The position numbers and the translations under genes are program-made. Shown here one piece after another: positions 25,182 through 33,274 of a stretch of 64,000 nucleotides of DNA (its first letter is position 1; every line of letters starts with the position of its first letter). Source of the DNA: AC-37 sp036389835 (GTDB lineage Bacteria > Actinomycetota > Thermoleophilia > Solirubrobacterales > Thermoleophilaceae); the NCBI GenBank assembly GCA_036389835.1, contig DASVWC010000015.1:1-64000 (forward strand). The letters are read 5' to 3'. The notes beneath the pieces were generated by a model. The model did no database searches. It was not told the DNA's origin and saw only the letters and a program-made list of their open reading frames with translations.

Positions 25182-25370
25182 CTAGGCGCTGGCGAGCTGC
25201 GCTTCCTGGCCGCCGCTCTGCTGGGCCTCACGAAGCGCGGAGAGGAACAGGGTCTTGTCGATTCGGCCCTGGAAGATCGGCACCTGCAGCTCCATGCACT
25301 TGACGATCACCTCCCGACGATGCATTCCTGCTTCGCGCGCGAGCTCGGTGGGCGTCAGGTGGATCGCCAT
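25182..25370 (-). CDS. Small helical protein, possible HTH/IF2N-like
   Basis: 62 residues from ATG 25370, preceded by GGAGGGAG. The segment LTPTELAREAGMHRREVIVKC reads like a helix-turn-helix (helix, Ala-Gly turn, helix) similar to the IF2 N-terminal fold or a minimal MerR/XRE core. The end is Gln/Ala-rich. It could be a small DNA- or RNA-binding protein; no partner is evident. AT-rich upstream sequence (TAACAAT at 25407-25413) is a possible -10. Confidence 0.65.
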   Translation of the reverse strand: MAIHLTPTELAREAGMHRREVIVKCMELQVPIFQGRIDKTLFLSALREAQQSGGQEAQLASA

Positions 25371-25478
25371 GGAGTTGTCTCCCTCCGTCGGTGAATGGCA
25401 GCTCCGATTGTTACCGGTTGGGCCGGACGTCGCAATTGCGGTCTCGCATTTTGCGCTGTTTCTGGCGCAGATGCGGCA
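25371..25478 (-). promoter_or_regulatory. Intergenic region with likely promoter of the 62-residue gene
   Basis: Contains TAACAAT (minus strand, 25413-25407) and a GGAGGGAG ribosome-binding site just before ATG 25370. It separates the small gene from the Nif3-family gene, which ends at 25479. Confidence 0.35.
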
Positions 25479-26237
25479 TCAGACCGGATTCGGCACCTCG
25501 ACGAACTCGTGCGCCACCCCGAAGCGCTCGGCGACGAGCTCACCGAGGCGCCGGACCCCGAGCGTCTCGCTCGCGTAGTGACCGCACGCCAGCAGCGTCA
25601 CGCCGTGCTCGGCCGCATCGGCCATCGAGGGCTCCTCGGGCTCGCCGGTGAGCAGGGCGTCGAGCCCCAGCGCGGCCGCCTCGGCGAGCGAACCGGCGCC
25701 GCCGCCGGACACCACGCCGACCCGCTCGACCAGCTCCGGACCGCCCGGCAGCACCAGTGGCGGGCGGCCGAAGACCGAGCCGCAGCGCTCCACGAGCCGC
25801 TCGAGCGGGACCGGCGCGGGCGCGCGGCCCACGAAGCCGATCGGCCTGCCCTCGTGCTCGGCGAAGCGCTCGCCCTTCGTCAGGCCGAGCGCGTCGCAGA
25901 TCAGCGCGTTGTTGCCGTGCTCGGGGTGGGCGTCGAGCGGGAGGTGGTAGGCCGCGAGCGACATGCCGGCCGCGAACAGCGACTCGAGCCGCCCGCGCAT
26001 CTGGGCGCCGATCGTCTGGGGCGTCGAGCGCCAGAAGATCCCGTGGTGGCAGACGACCATGCCCGCCCCCGCCGCCGCGGCGCGCTCGAACAGCTCGCGG
26101 TGGGCGGAGACGCCCGTCACCACCCGCTCGACCTCTTCGCGGCCGATCACCTGGAGCCCGTTCGGCCCGTAGTCGCTCCAGCCGCGCGCGTCGAGGAGCT
26201 CGTCGAGGTGGGCGACGATCTCGTCGCGATGCGCCAT
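25479..26237 (-). CDS. Nif3-like dinuclear metal-centre protein
   Basis: 252 residues from ATG 26237, chosen because a -10 element lies 8 nt upstream and the family N-terminus begins here (DEIVAHLDELLDARGWSDYG). Metal-binding motifs include VVCHHGIFW and ACGHYASE. Family members are often labelled GTP cyclohydrolase I type 2, but their activity is unresolved. It is divergent from the small gene at 26275. Confidence 0.85.
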   Translation of the reverse strand: MAHRDEIVAHLDELLDARGWSDYGPNGLQVIGREEVERVVTGVSAHRELFERAAAAGAGMVVCHHGIFWRSTPQTIGAQMRGRLESLFAAGMSLAAYHLPLDAHPEHGNNALICDALGLTKGERFAEHEGRPIGFVGRAPAPVPLERLVERCGSVFGRPPLVLPGGPELVERVGVVSGGGAGSLAEAAALGLDALLTGEPEEPSMADAAEHGVTLLACGHYASETLGVRRLGELVAERFGVAHEFVEVPNPV

Positions 26238-26245
26238 GGACGCGC

Positions 26246-26251
26246 ACCGTA
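26246..26251 (-). promoter_or_regulatory. -10 element TACGGT, likely leaderless promoter of the Nif3-like gene
   Basis: On the minus strand TACGGT ends 8 nt before ATG 26237. Confidence 0.5.
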
Positions 26252-26260
26252 GTGGACGCG

Positions 26261-26266
26261 TAACCT
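26261..26266 (+). promoter_or_regulatory. -10 element TAACCT, likely leaderless promoter of the 83-residue gene
   Basis: TAACCT ends 8 nt before GTG 26275. It lies only 9 bp from the divergent -10 of the Nif3-like gene, so the two promoters are back to back. Confidence 0.5.
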
Positions 26267-26274
26267 CCGCGCCG

Positions 26275-26526
26275 GTGCCCCGCAAGAAGCGCGACGAGAG
26301 CAGCGAGTTCCTCGAGTCCCTGATGGACACGAGCCTCTACTCGATGGGCGCGTTCTTCACCGACCAGCACCCCGACCTGGTCGACGAGGTGATCGCCCAG
26401 AGCGAGGCGATCGAGGACCTCGGCCTGCGCGCGTACGCCGACGACGCCGGGCTGTCCGTCGAGGAGGTCTTCGAGACGCTGCTGACCGGCCTCGCGGTGC
26501 GCTACTACAAGGCCGTCGCCGCGTAG
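26275..26526 (+). CDS. Small acidic helical protein of unknown function
   Basis: 83 residues from GTG 26275; an in-frame ATG at 26236 is less likely because the -10 lies downstream of it. The sequence is acidic and helical (SSEFLESLMDTSLYSMGAFF, then ADDAGLSVEEVFETLLTGL). No TM helix or known motif is seen. It ends 6 nt before the convergent NAD-binding protein. Function unknown. Confidence 0.6.
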   Translation: MPRKKRDESSEFLESLMDTSLYSMGAFFTDQHPDLVDEVIAQSEAIEDLGLRAYADDAGLSVEEVFETLLTGLAVRYYKAVAA

Positions 26527-26532
26527 CGGCGG

Positions 26533-27459
26533 TCAGGCGGCCGCGGCCGCCCGCTCGGCCTCGCGCGACTCCTCCGCGTGCGCTCGCTCGAGCGCCTCGC
26601 GAAACGGCGTCGGCTCCACGTCGAACGCCGCCGCGGCCGACCCGTCGGTCACGACGGTGCGCGTGCTCAGGCCCTCCACGAGCGGCCGGGCCACGCCGGC
26701 GTCCACCGGCGTGATCAGCCCGATCCACAGCGAGGAGAGCCTGGGCGAGAGCACGGGAACGGGAAGCTTCGGGCGCGGGCGCCTTCCCAGCACGTGCGCC
26801 ATCTCGTCGAGCATCTCGCCGTACGAGAGCACGTCGGGGCCGCCGATCTGGACCTCGCGGCCGCTGGACTCCTCGACCGCGGGCGCCTGGGCCAGGTACT
26901 CGATCGCGTCGTCGACGGCGATCGGCTGGGTGGTGGTGGACAGCCAGCGCGGGGCGAGCATCGCGGGCAGGCGCTCGACGAGGCTCTTGAGCGTCCGGTA
27001 GGACTCGCTCTTCGCGCCGACCACCATCGCGGCGCGGAAGTAGGTGAGCGGCGGCCCGTGCTCGGAGAGGATCGCGGCCGTGCGGTGGCGGCTGCGCAGG
27101 TGATCCGAGCCGGGGTCGTCGCCGAGCCCGCCGAGGTAGATCACGCGCTCCACGCCCTCGCGCTCGGCCAGCGCGGCGAACGCCCTGGCGGCCCTTTGCT
27201 CGCGCGCCTCGAAGTCGTCGTCGGAGCCGCGGCCCATCGAGTGGACGAGGTAGTACGCCACGTCCACGCCCCGGCCGGCGCCCGCGAGCGTCTCGGGGCG
27301 CAGGACGTCGCCCTCGTGCAGCTCGTGCCCGGCGCCGGCGAGGTGCTTCGCGCGCCCGCTGTCGCGGACGAGGCAGCGCACCTCGAACCCCCGCCTCGCG
27401 AGCGCGTCGACGAGCCGCCCGCCGACGAAGCCCGTCGCTCCCGTGACCAGAGCCTTCAC
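26533..27459 (-). CDS. NAD(P)-binding atypical SDR (NmrA/NDUFA9-like)
   Basis: 308 residues with the Rossmann motif VTGATGFVGGRLVDALARRG at the N-terminus. The usual SDR catalytic Tyr-Lys pair is not obvious: the segment near VIYLGGLGDDPGSDHLRSRH lacks YxxxK. This is typical of atypical SDRs that bind NAD(P)H as sensors or assembly factors. The C-terminal half ends in an Ala/Glu-rich helix. The start is GTG 27459. Confidence 0.85.
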   Translation of the reverse strand: MKALVTGATGFVGGRLVDALARRGFEVRCLVRDSGRAKHLAGAGHELHEGDVLRPETLAGAGRGVDVAYYLVHSMGRGSDDDFEAREQRAARAFAALAEREGVERVIYLGGLGDDPGSDHLRSRHRTAAILSEHGPPLTYFRAAMVVGAKSESYRTLKSLVERLPAMLAPRWLSTTTQPIAVDDAIEYLAQAPAVEESSGREVQIGGPDVLSYGEMLDEMAHVLGRRPRPKLPVPVLSPRLSSLWIGLITPVDAGVARPLVEGLSTRTVVTDGSAAAAFDVEPTPFREALERAHAEESREAERAAAAA

Positions 27460-27506
27460 ACCACGGGTACGGGGCAGCCTTTAGCGGGGATCAATGCGGC
27501 TCTGGC

Positions 27507-28721
27507 ATGCTGGGCGGGATGCGCCGTCCCCTCGCGCTGACAGCGGTGATCGCGGCCGTGCTCGCCCTCGCGGCGTGCAACGGCGACGAGGCCGAGGAGC
27601 CCGCGCGCGTGGAGGGGGCGCCGGCGGCGGAGACGGTGACCCAGGAGCCGCTGCGCGCGGCCGCGACCAAGCCGCGCCTCGCCCGGATCGGGACCTTCGA
27701 CCAGCCGACGTTCGTGACCGCCCCGCCCGGGGACGAGACGCGGCTGTTCGTGACCGAGCAGCCCGGCCGCATCCGGGTGCTCGTGAACCGCAGGCTGCGC
27801 AGCCGCGCCTTCCTCGACCTGCGCCGCGACGTCGAGTGCTGCGGGGAGCGCGGCCTCCTGTCGATGGCGTTCGCGCCCGACTACGCGGAGTCGGGCCGCT
27901 TCTACGTGTACTTCACCCGCGCGGACGGCGACGTCGTGGTGCGCCAGTACGCGCGCTCCCCCGCCGACGCGGACGTGGCGGACGCCGGCAGCGGACGCGA
28001 CGTGATCCGGATCGAGCACAGCCGCTTCCCGAACCACAACGGCGGCCAGCTCCAGTTCGGGCCCGACGGGATGCTCTACCTCGGCACCGGCGATGGAGGC
28101 GGGGGCGGCGACCCGCTGCGCAACGGGCAGAAGCTCGGCAGCCTGCTCGGCAAGCTGCTGCGCATCGACCCGCGCCCCGGTGGCGGCTACGACGTCCCGG
28201 CCGACAACCCGTTCCGCGACCGCGCCGGCGCGCGCGGGGAGATCTGGGCCTACGGCCTGCGCAACCCGTTCCGCTTCTCGTTCGACCGCAAGGGCGGTGC
28301 GCTCAGCATCGCCGACGTGGGGCAGGACGAGTTCGACGAGATCGACTACGCCGCCAGGGGCGGCCGCGGGGCGAACTACGGGTGGAGCGTCTTCGAGGCG
28401 AACTCGCGCTACCGCTCCGGCTCCGCGCCGGGCCACGTGAAGCCGGTCCTGGTGCGCCGCCTCGGCGCGAACGGTAACTGCGCGGCGATCGGCGGCTACA
28501 TGGTCCGCGACGCGTCGCTGGCCGGCCTCACCGGCCGCTACCTGCACGGCGACAACTGCAACCCGGTCATCTACTCGGTGCGGCTCTCGTCCGAGGGGGC
28601 GTCGGGGAACCGCTTCACCGGGCTGCGCCTGAGCGCCCTCTCGTCGTTCGGCGAGGACGCGCTCGGCCGCGTGTACGCGACGTCGCTGAACGGCGGCGTC
28701 TACCGCTTCGTCGCCCGATAG
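27507..28721 (+). CDS. Sugar dehydrogenase-like lipoprotein (PQQ-dependent GSDH fold)
   Basis: Up to 404 residues; ATG 27507 or the fifth-codon ATG 27519 can start it. The lipobox LALAACN near residue 26 makes it a membrane-anchored exported lipoprotein. The six-bladed propeller motifs of soluble glucose/sorbosone dehydrogenases are clear: NHNGGQLQFGPDGMLYLGTG, LLGKLLRIDP, WAYGLRNPFRFSFD and DVGQDEFDEID. It probably oxidises aldose sugars with PQQ outside the membrane; no PQQ synthesis genes are in the window. Confidence 0.87.
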   Translation: MLGGMRRPLALTAVIAAVLALAACNGDEAEEPARVEGAPAAETVTQEPLRAAATKPRLARIGTFDQPTFVTAPPGDETRLFVTEQPGRIRVLVNRRLRSRAFLDLRRDVECCGERGLLSMAFAPDYAESGRFYVYFTRADGDVVVRQYARSPADADVADAGSGRDVIRIEHSRFPNHNGGQLQFGPDGMLYLGTGDGGGGGDPLRNGQKLGSLLGKLLRIDPRPGGGYDVPADNPFRDRAGARGEIWAYGLRNPFRFSFDRKGGALSIADVGQDEFDEIDYAARGGRGANYGWSVFEANSRYRSGSAPGHVKPVLVRRLGANGNCAAIGGYMVRDASLAGLTGRYLHGDNCNPVIYSVRLSSEGASGNRFTGLRLSALSSFGEDALGRVYATSLNGGVYRFVAR

Positions 28722-28727
28722 GCGAGA

Positions 28728-28750
28728 ATCCCCCGTTCCACCCGGGGGAT
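28728..28750. promoter_or_regulatory. Perfect 8-bp hairpin before the SCP2 gene
   Basis: ATCCCCCG (28728-28735) and CGGGGGAT (28743-28750) pair across a 7-nt loop between the sugar-dehydrogenase stop and the SCP2 ribosome-binding site. There is no T-tract. It could be a terminator, an mRNA stability element or an operator. Confidence 0.4.
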
Positions 28751-28762
28751 AGGAGAGGCGGC

Positions 28763-29179
28763 ATGCCCTACTTCAAGGACGCCGACGAGGTCTACACGCA
28801 CATCGGGAAGCTCTTCGAGGATCTCACGCAGGATCCCGAGCTGTTGCCGAAGTTCCGGAAGGCGAACGCGATCGTCCAGTACCAGTACCGCAACCCGGAG
28901 TCGCAGATCACGGTGCGGATGACCGAGGACGACGAGCCGAAGGTCGACTGCGGCGAGACCGACATGGAGCCCGAGGTGGTGATGTCGATGGAGGCCGACA
29001 CCGCCCACCGCTTCTGGCTCGGCAAGGTGAACGTGACGGTCGCGCTCGCCCGCGGGCAGATGAAGGCGAAGGGGCCGGTTGCGAAGATCCTGAAGCTCGT
29101 GCCGCTCGTCAAGCCGGTCTTCCCCCGCTACCGCCAGCAGCTCGCCGACGCGGGCCGCGCGGACCTGGCGGAGGTCTAG
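28763..29179 (+). CDS. SCP2 sterol-carrier domain protein
   Basis: 138 residues, a single SCP2-like domain: an N-terminal helix (KDADEVYTHIGKLFEDL), beta strands (IVQYQYRNPESQITVRM) and a C-terminal helix (PVFPRYRQQLADAG). Such proteins bind lipids or acyl-CoA in a hydrophobic tunnel. AGGAGAGG about 7 nt before ATG is a strong ribosome-binding site. The iron-ADH gene begins 2 nt after its stop, so they are co-translated and may share a lipid or alcohol substrate. Confidence 0.85.
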   Translation: MPYFKDADEVYTHIGKLFEDLTQDPELLPKFRKANAIVQYQYRNPESQITVRMTEDDEPKVDCGETDMEPEVVMSMEADTAHRFWLGKVNVTVALARGQMKAKGPVAKILKLVPLVKPVFPRYRQQLADAGRADLAEV

Positions 29180-29181
29180 AC

Positions 29182-30411
29182 GTGGAGGAGAGCCTGCTCG
29201 ACCAGCTCGGCGGCCGCCAGCTCCGCGGCTTCAAGGACTTCTCGCAGCACGTGAGCCAGACCCGGGTGGTGGCCGGCCGCGGGCTGATCGAGGGGCTCGG
29301 CTTCGAGTTCACGAAGGAGGGCGCGCAGCGGGTCTTCGTCGTCACCGACCAGGTGATCCGGGGCACCGGGCTGGTCGAGCGCGTGGAGGCGGGGCTCGCG
29401 GACGGCGGCCTCGAGGTCGCCGGCGTCTTCGACGACGTGCCGCAGGACTCGGCCGTGGACGTCGTGGAGCGCTGCGCCGAGGCGGCGAAGGCCGCGGCAG
29501 CGGACTCGTTCGCGGCCGTCGGCGGCGGGTCGGTGATGGACACGGCCAAGGCCGCCACCGTGCTCTTCACCCACGGCGGCACGGTGCACGACTACGAGGG
29601 CCTCTACGTGCTGCCGCGCGCCGGCGACGGGATGGGCGCGCCGCTGCCGCTGGCGCCGCTCGCGTGCGTGCCGACGACCGCCGGGACCGGCTCGGAGGTC
29701 TCGATGGCGGCCGTGGTCAAGGACCACGACGCGAAGGTCAAGCTCGAGATGGCCGACCTGCCGATGTTCCCGCGGCTCGCCCTGCTCGACCCCGAGTCCA
29801 CGCGCACGCTGCCGCCGCAGGTGGCGGCCGCGACGGGGATGGACGCGATGACGCACGCGATCGAGGGCTACGTCACGGTCGAGTCGAGCCCGTGGAACGA
29901 CGCGGAGTCGCTCCACGCCCTGCGACTCATGCGCGACAACCTCGAGCGGGCGGTCACGAACGGCCCGGACGACGACGAGGCGCGCGGCAACATGCTCGTG
30001 GCCGCCTCGCTGGCGATCACCGTCTACCTCGGCTCCACGCACGCGATGTCGCACCCGTGCGGCGCGCACTTCGGCGTGGCCCACGGCGTCGCCAACGCGA
30101 TCAACCTGCCGCACGTCATCCGCTTCAACGCGGGCGGCGGCTCGGACATCGCCGGGCGCTACCGCGACGTCAACGAGCTGCTCGGCCTGGAGGTCGGTGG
30201 TTCCGACGAGGCGGTCGGGGACGCGCTCGCGACGCACGTGAGCGAGCTCGTGGCGCGGCTCGGGCTGCCGACCCGGCTCTCCGAGGTGGGCGTGCCGGAG
30301 AGCGGCATCCCCGCCCTCGTGGAGGGTGCGATGGGCGACGGCACCACGCTGATGAACCCGCGCGAGCCCTCCGAGGAGGACTACGAGCGGCTGTTCCGTC
30401 AGGCGCTCTAG
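29182..30411 (+). CDS. Iron-containing alcohol dehydrogenase
   Basis: 409 residues of the group III (Fe-ADH) family. The nucleotide-binding AAVGGGSVMDTAKA, the PTTAGTGSEVS loop and the metal-binding His residues in MTHAIEGY and HAMSHPCGAHFGVAHG are all present. It should interconvert an alcohol and aldehyde with NAD(P)H. The start is GTG 29182 with GGAGG supplied by the SCP2 3' end. The 3' end overlaps the convergent SDR gene by 4 nt. Confidence 0.92.
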   Translation: MEESLLDQLGGRQLRGFKDFSQHVSQTRVVAGRGLIEGLGFEFTKEGAQRVFVVTDQVIRGTGLVERVEAGLADGGLEVAGVFDDVPQDSAVDVVERCAEAAKAAAADSFAAVGGGSVMDTAKAATVLFTHGGTVHDYEGLYVLPRAGDGMGAPLPLAPLACVPTTAGTGSEVSMAAVVKDHDAKVKLEMADLPMFPRLALLDPESTRTLPPQVAAATGMDAMTHAIEGYVTVESSPWNDAESLHALRLMRDNLERAVTNGPDDDEARGNMLVAASLAITVYLGSTHAMSHPCGAHFGVAHGVANAINLPHVIRFNAGGGSDIAGRYRDVNELLGLEVGGSDEAVGDALATHVSELVARLGLPTRLSEVGVPESGIPALVEGAMGDGTTLMNPREPSEEDYERLFRQAL

Positions 30412-31448
30412 GCGGTCGCGCCGGCCTCGACCCCGGCCGACTCCGCGCGGTAGGCGTCGATCATCTGCCTGAGCGTCGAGCGCGCGGTGTGCTTCGGCTT
30501 CCAGCCGAGCTCCTTCTTCGCCCGCGCGGTGCGCATGAGCACCGGCTTGCGGGCCGACTGGATCCAGGCGAGCTGCTCGGGCAGGCGCGGCATCCGGGCC
30601 AGGACCTCCATCGTCGCCTCGAGGGCGAGGTCGGGGAACGGCGCGGCGTACCAGCCGAGCGCGTCGGCCACGTCGCTCAGGGTGAGCTTGCCGGACGCGG
30701 CGAGGTTGTAGGGGCCGGGGGAGCCGCGGCCAAGCACGCCCGCCACGAAGGCCGACGCCACGTCGTCCTCGTGCACGAGCTGGAACGGCGGGCCCGTGTC
30801 GGGGATCACCGGCTTCAGGATCGGCATGACGTCGAGCAGCCGCCGGACCGGCTCGGGCATCCGCTCGGAGAGCCGGAAGTAGGGGATCTCCTCCAGGAAC
30901 GTGGTGGCCTTCGGACCGGCGACGATGCACGGGCGGAAGACCCACGCCGAGGTGCGGCTGGTCCGCGCCAGGACCGCGTTGAGGATCCCCTCGACCTCGG
31001 CCTTCTGGTCGGAGTACGGGTGCTCGGGCGTGCCGCGCGGCGGGACGTCCTCGGTCAGCCAGTCCGGGTTGTCGTCGTGGAACCCGTAGGCCGCGACGCT
31101 CGAGGCGTAGCAGAGGCGCTCGGCCCCGGCCTTGACGGCGGCCTCGAAGACGTTCTTCGAGCCGTCCACGTTGACCCCGCGGCTCGCGTCGCCGGCGCTG
31201 AGGATCGCGAAGGCGAGGTGCACGACCACGTCCGCGCCCTTGACGGCCTCGTCCACGCTGGCGCGGTCCTGCACGTCGCCCTGGCGGTACTCGGTCTTCC
31301 TCCAGCCGCGGACCTTCGGGTCGAACGGGCGCCGGGCCATGCCGACGATCCGCTTCACGCGCCGGGAGCGCTCGAGCGCCTCGACCATCGCGATGCCGAG
31401 GTCGCCGGTGGGTCCGGTGATCGCGACGGTGAGTCCCTGCTGGGCCAT
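30408..31448 (-). CDS. NAD-dependent epimerase/dehydratase (extended SDR)
   Basis: 346 residues. The Rossmann start VAITGPTGDLGIAMVEAL, the active-site Ser region (LCYASSVAAYG) and a YxxxK motif (YSDQKAEVE, that is Tyr-Ser-Asp-Gln-Lys) are present. The C-terminal part matches extended SDRs acting on nucleotide sugars or steroids. The substrate is undefined. The start is ATG 31448, with an extended -10 (TGTATAAG) 6 nt upstream. Confidence 0.9.
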   Translation of the reverse strand: MAQQGLTVAITGPTGDLGIAMVEALERSRRVKRIVGMARRPFDPKVRGWRKTEYRQGDVQDRASVDEAVKGADVVVHLAFAILSAGDASRGVNVDGSKNVFEAAVKAGAERLCYASSVAAYGFHDDNPDWLTEDVPPRGTPEHPYSDQKAEVEGILNAVLARTSRTSAWVFRPCIVAGPKATTFLEEIPYFRLSERMPEPVRRLLDVMPILKPVIPDTGPPFQLVHEDDVASAFVAGVLGRGSPGPYNLAASGKLTLSDVADALGWYAAPFPDLALEATMEVLARMPRLPEQLAWIQSARKPVLMRTARAKKELGWKPKHTARSTLRQMIDAYRAESAGVEAGATA

Positions 31449-31454
31449 GGGCGT

Positions 31455-31460
31455 CTTATA
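31455..31460 (-). promoter_or_regulatory. -10 element TATAAG, likely leaderless promoter of the SDR gene
   Basis: On the minus strand TGTATAAG runs to 31455, 6 nt before ATG 31448. TATAAG lacks the final T but is otherwise the strongest TATA-like box here. Confidence 0.45.
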
Positions 31461-31488
31461 CAGGAGCGCGCGCCCGCGCTCCCGCCGC

Positions 31489-32280
31489 CTAGCGGCGCTT
31501 CTTCTTCGGGGTGCCGCGCGTGATCGCCTCGCAGTCGACCAGCGCGTCGATCTTGTCGGCGCGGACGGTGTCCGAGCCCTTGCCGCAGCGGATCACGTCG
31601 CGACGGCCGTCGACCGCCTCGATCGTGTCGTCGCCGGCGGCGGTGGCAACGCGGTCGCGCCCGCTCCCCGGGTTCACCTTGTCGCCGCCGCTCGACAGGG
31701 AGATCCGGTCGTCGCCGGAGCCGCCCATCACGTCGGTCGTCGCGCCGCCCTGGGCGGTGATCTTGTCGCGGCCGGCGTCGCCCAGCAGGCGCTTCGTGCC
31801 GCTGTCGGCGAAGATCTGGTCGTTGCCGGTCCCGCCGTCGGCGAAGTCGTCGTCGCCGGTGCCGGTGTAGAGCCGGTCGCTGCCCGGCCCGCCGAAGATG
31901 CGGTCGTCGCCGATCTGCCCGAGCAGCACGTCGGCGTCGTCCTCGCCGAGCAGGGAGTCGTTGCCCGGGCCCGCGTACGCGGCGTCGAGGCCGTCCCCCA
32001 TCGTCATCTCGTCGTCGCCGCTGCCGCCCGTCGCGAAGTCGTCGCCCGGTCCGGCGTCGACGGTGTCGTTGCCCGAGCCGGCCTCGAGGTAGTCGTTGGC
32101 GGCGAGACCCACGAGCTTGTCGTCGCCCTCCTCGCCCCAGAGGCCGTCGGGGCCGGTGGTGCCGGTCAGCTCGTTCGGACCGCTGTCGCCGAGGATCGAG
32201 TCGGCGATGGCGCTCGGACCGCCCGCCAGCGCGAGAACGGCGGCGAGTAGGGCCACGTGGGGGAGGAGGCGCTTCGTCAT
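31489..32280 (-). CDS. Secreted RTX-like calcium-binding repeat protein
   Basis: 263 residues from ATG 32280, following MCRG in a slightly longer frame. A signal peptide (about 1-27) precedes repeated nonapeptides of the GGxGxDxUx type (WGEEGDDKL, EAGSGNDTV, GGSGDDEMT, GGPGSDRLY, GGTGNDQIF, GGSGDDRIS). These form a calcium-dependent parallel beta roll. The end is basic (PKKKRR). No protease or lipase domain is attached, so it may be a structural surface protein. Confidence 0.87.
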   Translation of the reverse strand: MTKRLLPHVALLAAVLALAGGPSAIADSILGDSGPNELTGTTGPDGLWGEEGDDKLVGLAANDYLEAGSGNDTVDAGPGDDFATGGSGDDEMTMGDGLDAAYAGPGNDSLLGEDDADVLLGQIGDDRIFGGPGSDRLYTGTGDDDFADGGTGNDQIFADSGTKRLLGDAGRDKITAQGGATTDVMGGSGDDRISLSSGGDKVNPGSGRDRVATAAGDDTIEAVDGRRDVIRCGKGSDTVRADKIDALVDCEAITRGTPKKKRR

Positions 32281-32328
32281 GCCTCTACACAACCCCGGTA
32301 ACGGCCGCGGGTTGCGCGCGGCGGCGTG

Positions 32329-32955
32329 TCAGTCTGGATATCCGGGCTCCCCCGGCAGCAGCACGTGCGCCTCGCCGTCGCCGTGGACCACCTTCGGGAG
32401 GACCGGCCGCACGTCGCGCTCGCGGGCGGCGGCGAGCGCGTGCTCGACCGACTCGAGCCCGGCGAGCTGCTCGAGGTGCTTGATCGTGGGGAAGACGAGC
32501 ATCAGCTCGCCGCGCTCGCCCGCGGCCAGGGCGTCGGCGGGGCGGATCCAGCGGGCGTCGACGCACTCGGCTCCGTCGATGCGCGGCTCGGCGCCGGGCG
32601 GGGCCGCCGCGACGTAGAAGAACGTGTCGAAGCGGATCGACACCTCCTCGGGCGTGATCCAGCGCGAGAACGGCACGAGCGCCTGCACGTCGTCGAGGTC
32701 GATGCCGGCCTCCTCCTCGAGCTCGCGGAGGGCCGCCGCGGCGGGGTCGCCGCCGTCCTCCTCGGCGTGGACCGCGCCGCCGGGGAAGACCCAGGCGCCG
32801 CCCATGAAGCGCTGCTCGGGGTTCCGCTGCACCAGGAGCACCTCGAGGCCGTCGGCCCCGTCACGCACGAGAATCGCGGTCGCCGCCAGCCGCGCCGGCT
32901 TCACAGCGCCGGTGTTCAGCTCCTCTCCGGGCGGAGCGCGGTCGATCTTGGCCAC
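32329..32955 (-). CDS. Nudix hydrolase
   Basis: 208 residues from GTG 32955; upstream in-frame codons exist, but a -10 box sits 7 nt before this GTG. The Nudix box is present in an expanded form: Gly of GGAVHAEE, then a three-residue longer gap, then LRELEEEAGI with the metal-binding Glu residues. It should hydrolyse a nucleoside diphosphate derivative, possibly a CoA or sugar nucleotide; the exact substrate is open. It is divergent from the rubredoxin gene. Confidence 0.87.
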   Translation of the reverse strand: MAKIDRAPPGEELNTGAVKPARLAATAILVRDGADGLEVLLVQRNPEQRFMGGAWVFPGGAVHAEEDGGDPAAAALRELEEEAGIDLDDVQALVPFSRWITPEEVSIRFDTFFYVAAAPPGAEPRIDGAECVDARWIRPADALAAGERGELMLVFPTIKHLEQLAGLESVEHALAAARERDVRPVLPKVVHGDGEAHVLLPGEPGYPD

Positions 32956-32962
32956 GTAGCCA

Positions 32963-32968
32963 AGGCTA
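32963..32968 (-). promoter_or_regulatory. -10 element TAGCCT, likely leaderless promoter of the Nudix gene
   Basis: On the minus strand TAGCCT ends 7 nt before GTG 32955. Confidence 0.5.
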
Positions 32969-32986
32969 CTGCCCATTTGCAAAACT

Positions 32987-33175
32987 GTGACCGCGGTGGA
33001 GGCGGCGACCCAACAGCTCTGGATCTGCGAGTCCTGCGGGTTCATCTACGACCCGGCGGAGGGCGACCCCGACGGCGGGATCCCGCCCGGCACCCCGTTC
33101 GAGGAGATCCCGAACGACTGGCTCTGCCCCGTCTGCGGCGCGCGCAAGCGCGACTTCGTCGAGTACGAGGGCTAG
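32987..33175 (+). CDS. Rubredoxin
   Basis: 62 residues from GTG 32987; GTG 32996 is an alternative start. The iron site is complete: CESCG near the N-terminus and CPVCG near the C-terminus, with the conserved FIYDPAEGDPDGGIPPGTPF loop between them. It is a small electron carrier, often serving alkane hydroxylases or peroxide reduction. No alkB is adjacent; a redoxin lies 3.3 kb away. The palindrome TTTGCAAA (32976-32983) lies just upstream. Confidence 0.95.
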   Translation: MTAVEAATQQLWICESCGFIYDPAEGDPDGGIPPGTPFEEIPNDWLCPVCGARKRDFVEYEG

Positions 33176-33216
33176 CGCGGCTGCAAACCGTCGGATTCCG
33201 GCGTCCTCGGTCGCTC

Positions 33217-33232
33217 GCGTGCGTTCGCACGC
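33217..33232. terminator. Hairpin between rubredoxin and bioA
   Basis: GCGTGC (33217-33222) and GCACGC (33227-33232) pair across a GTTC loop, in a 99-nt gap between the convergent rubredoxin and bioA genes. No T-tract follows. Confidence 0.35.
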
Positions 33233-33274
33233 CACGCTCCCTGCGTCCTTGGACTCCTCGGTTTTCGCCGCGCT

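Noticed and set aside
26236..26274. ATG 26236 as start of the small acidic protein
   Set aside because: The -10 box TAACCT at 26261 lies downstream of it, and the ATG overlaps the divergent gene's start codon. GTG 26275 fits the leaderless spacing.
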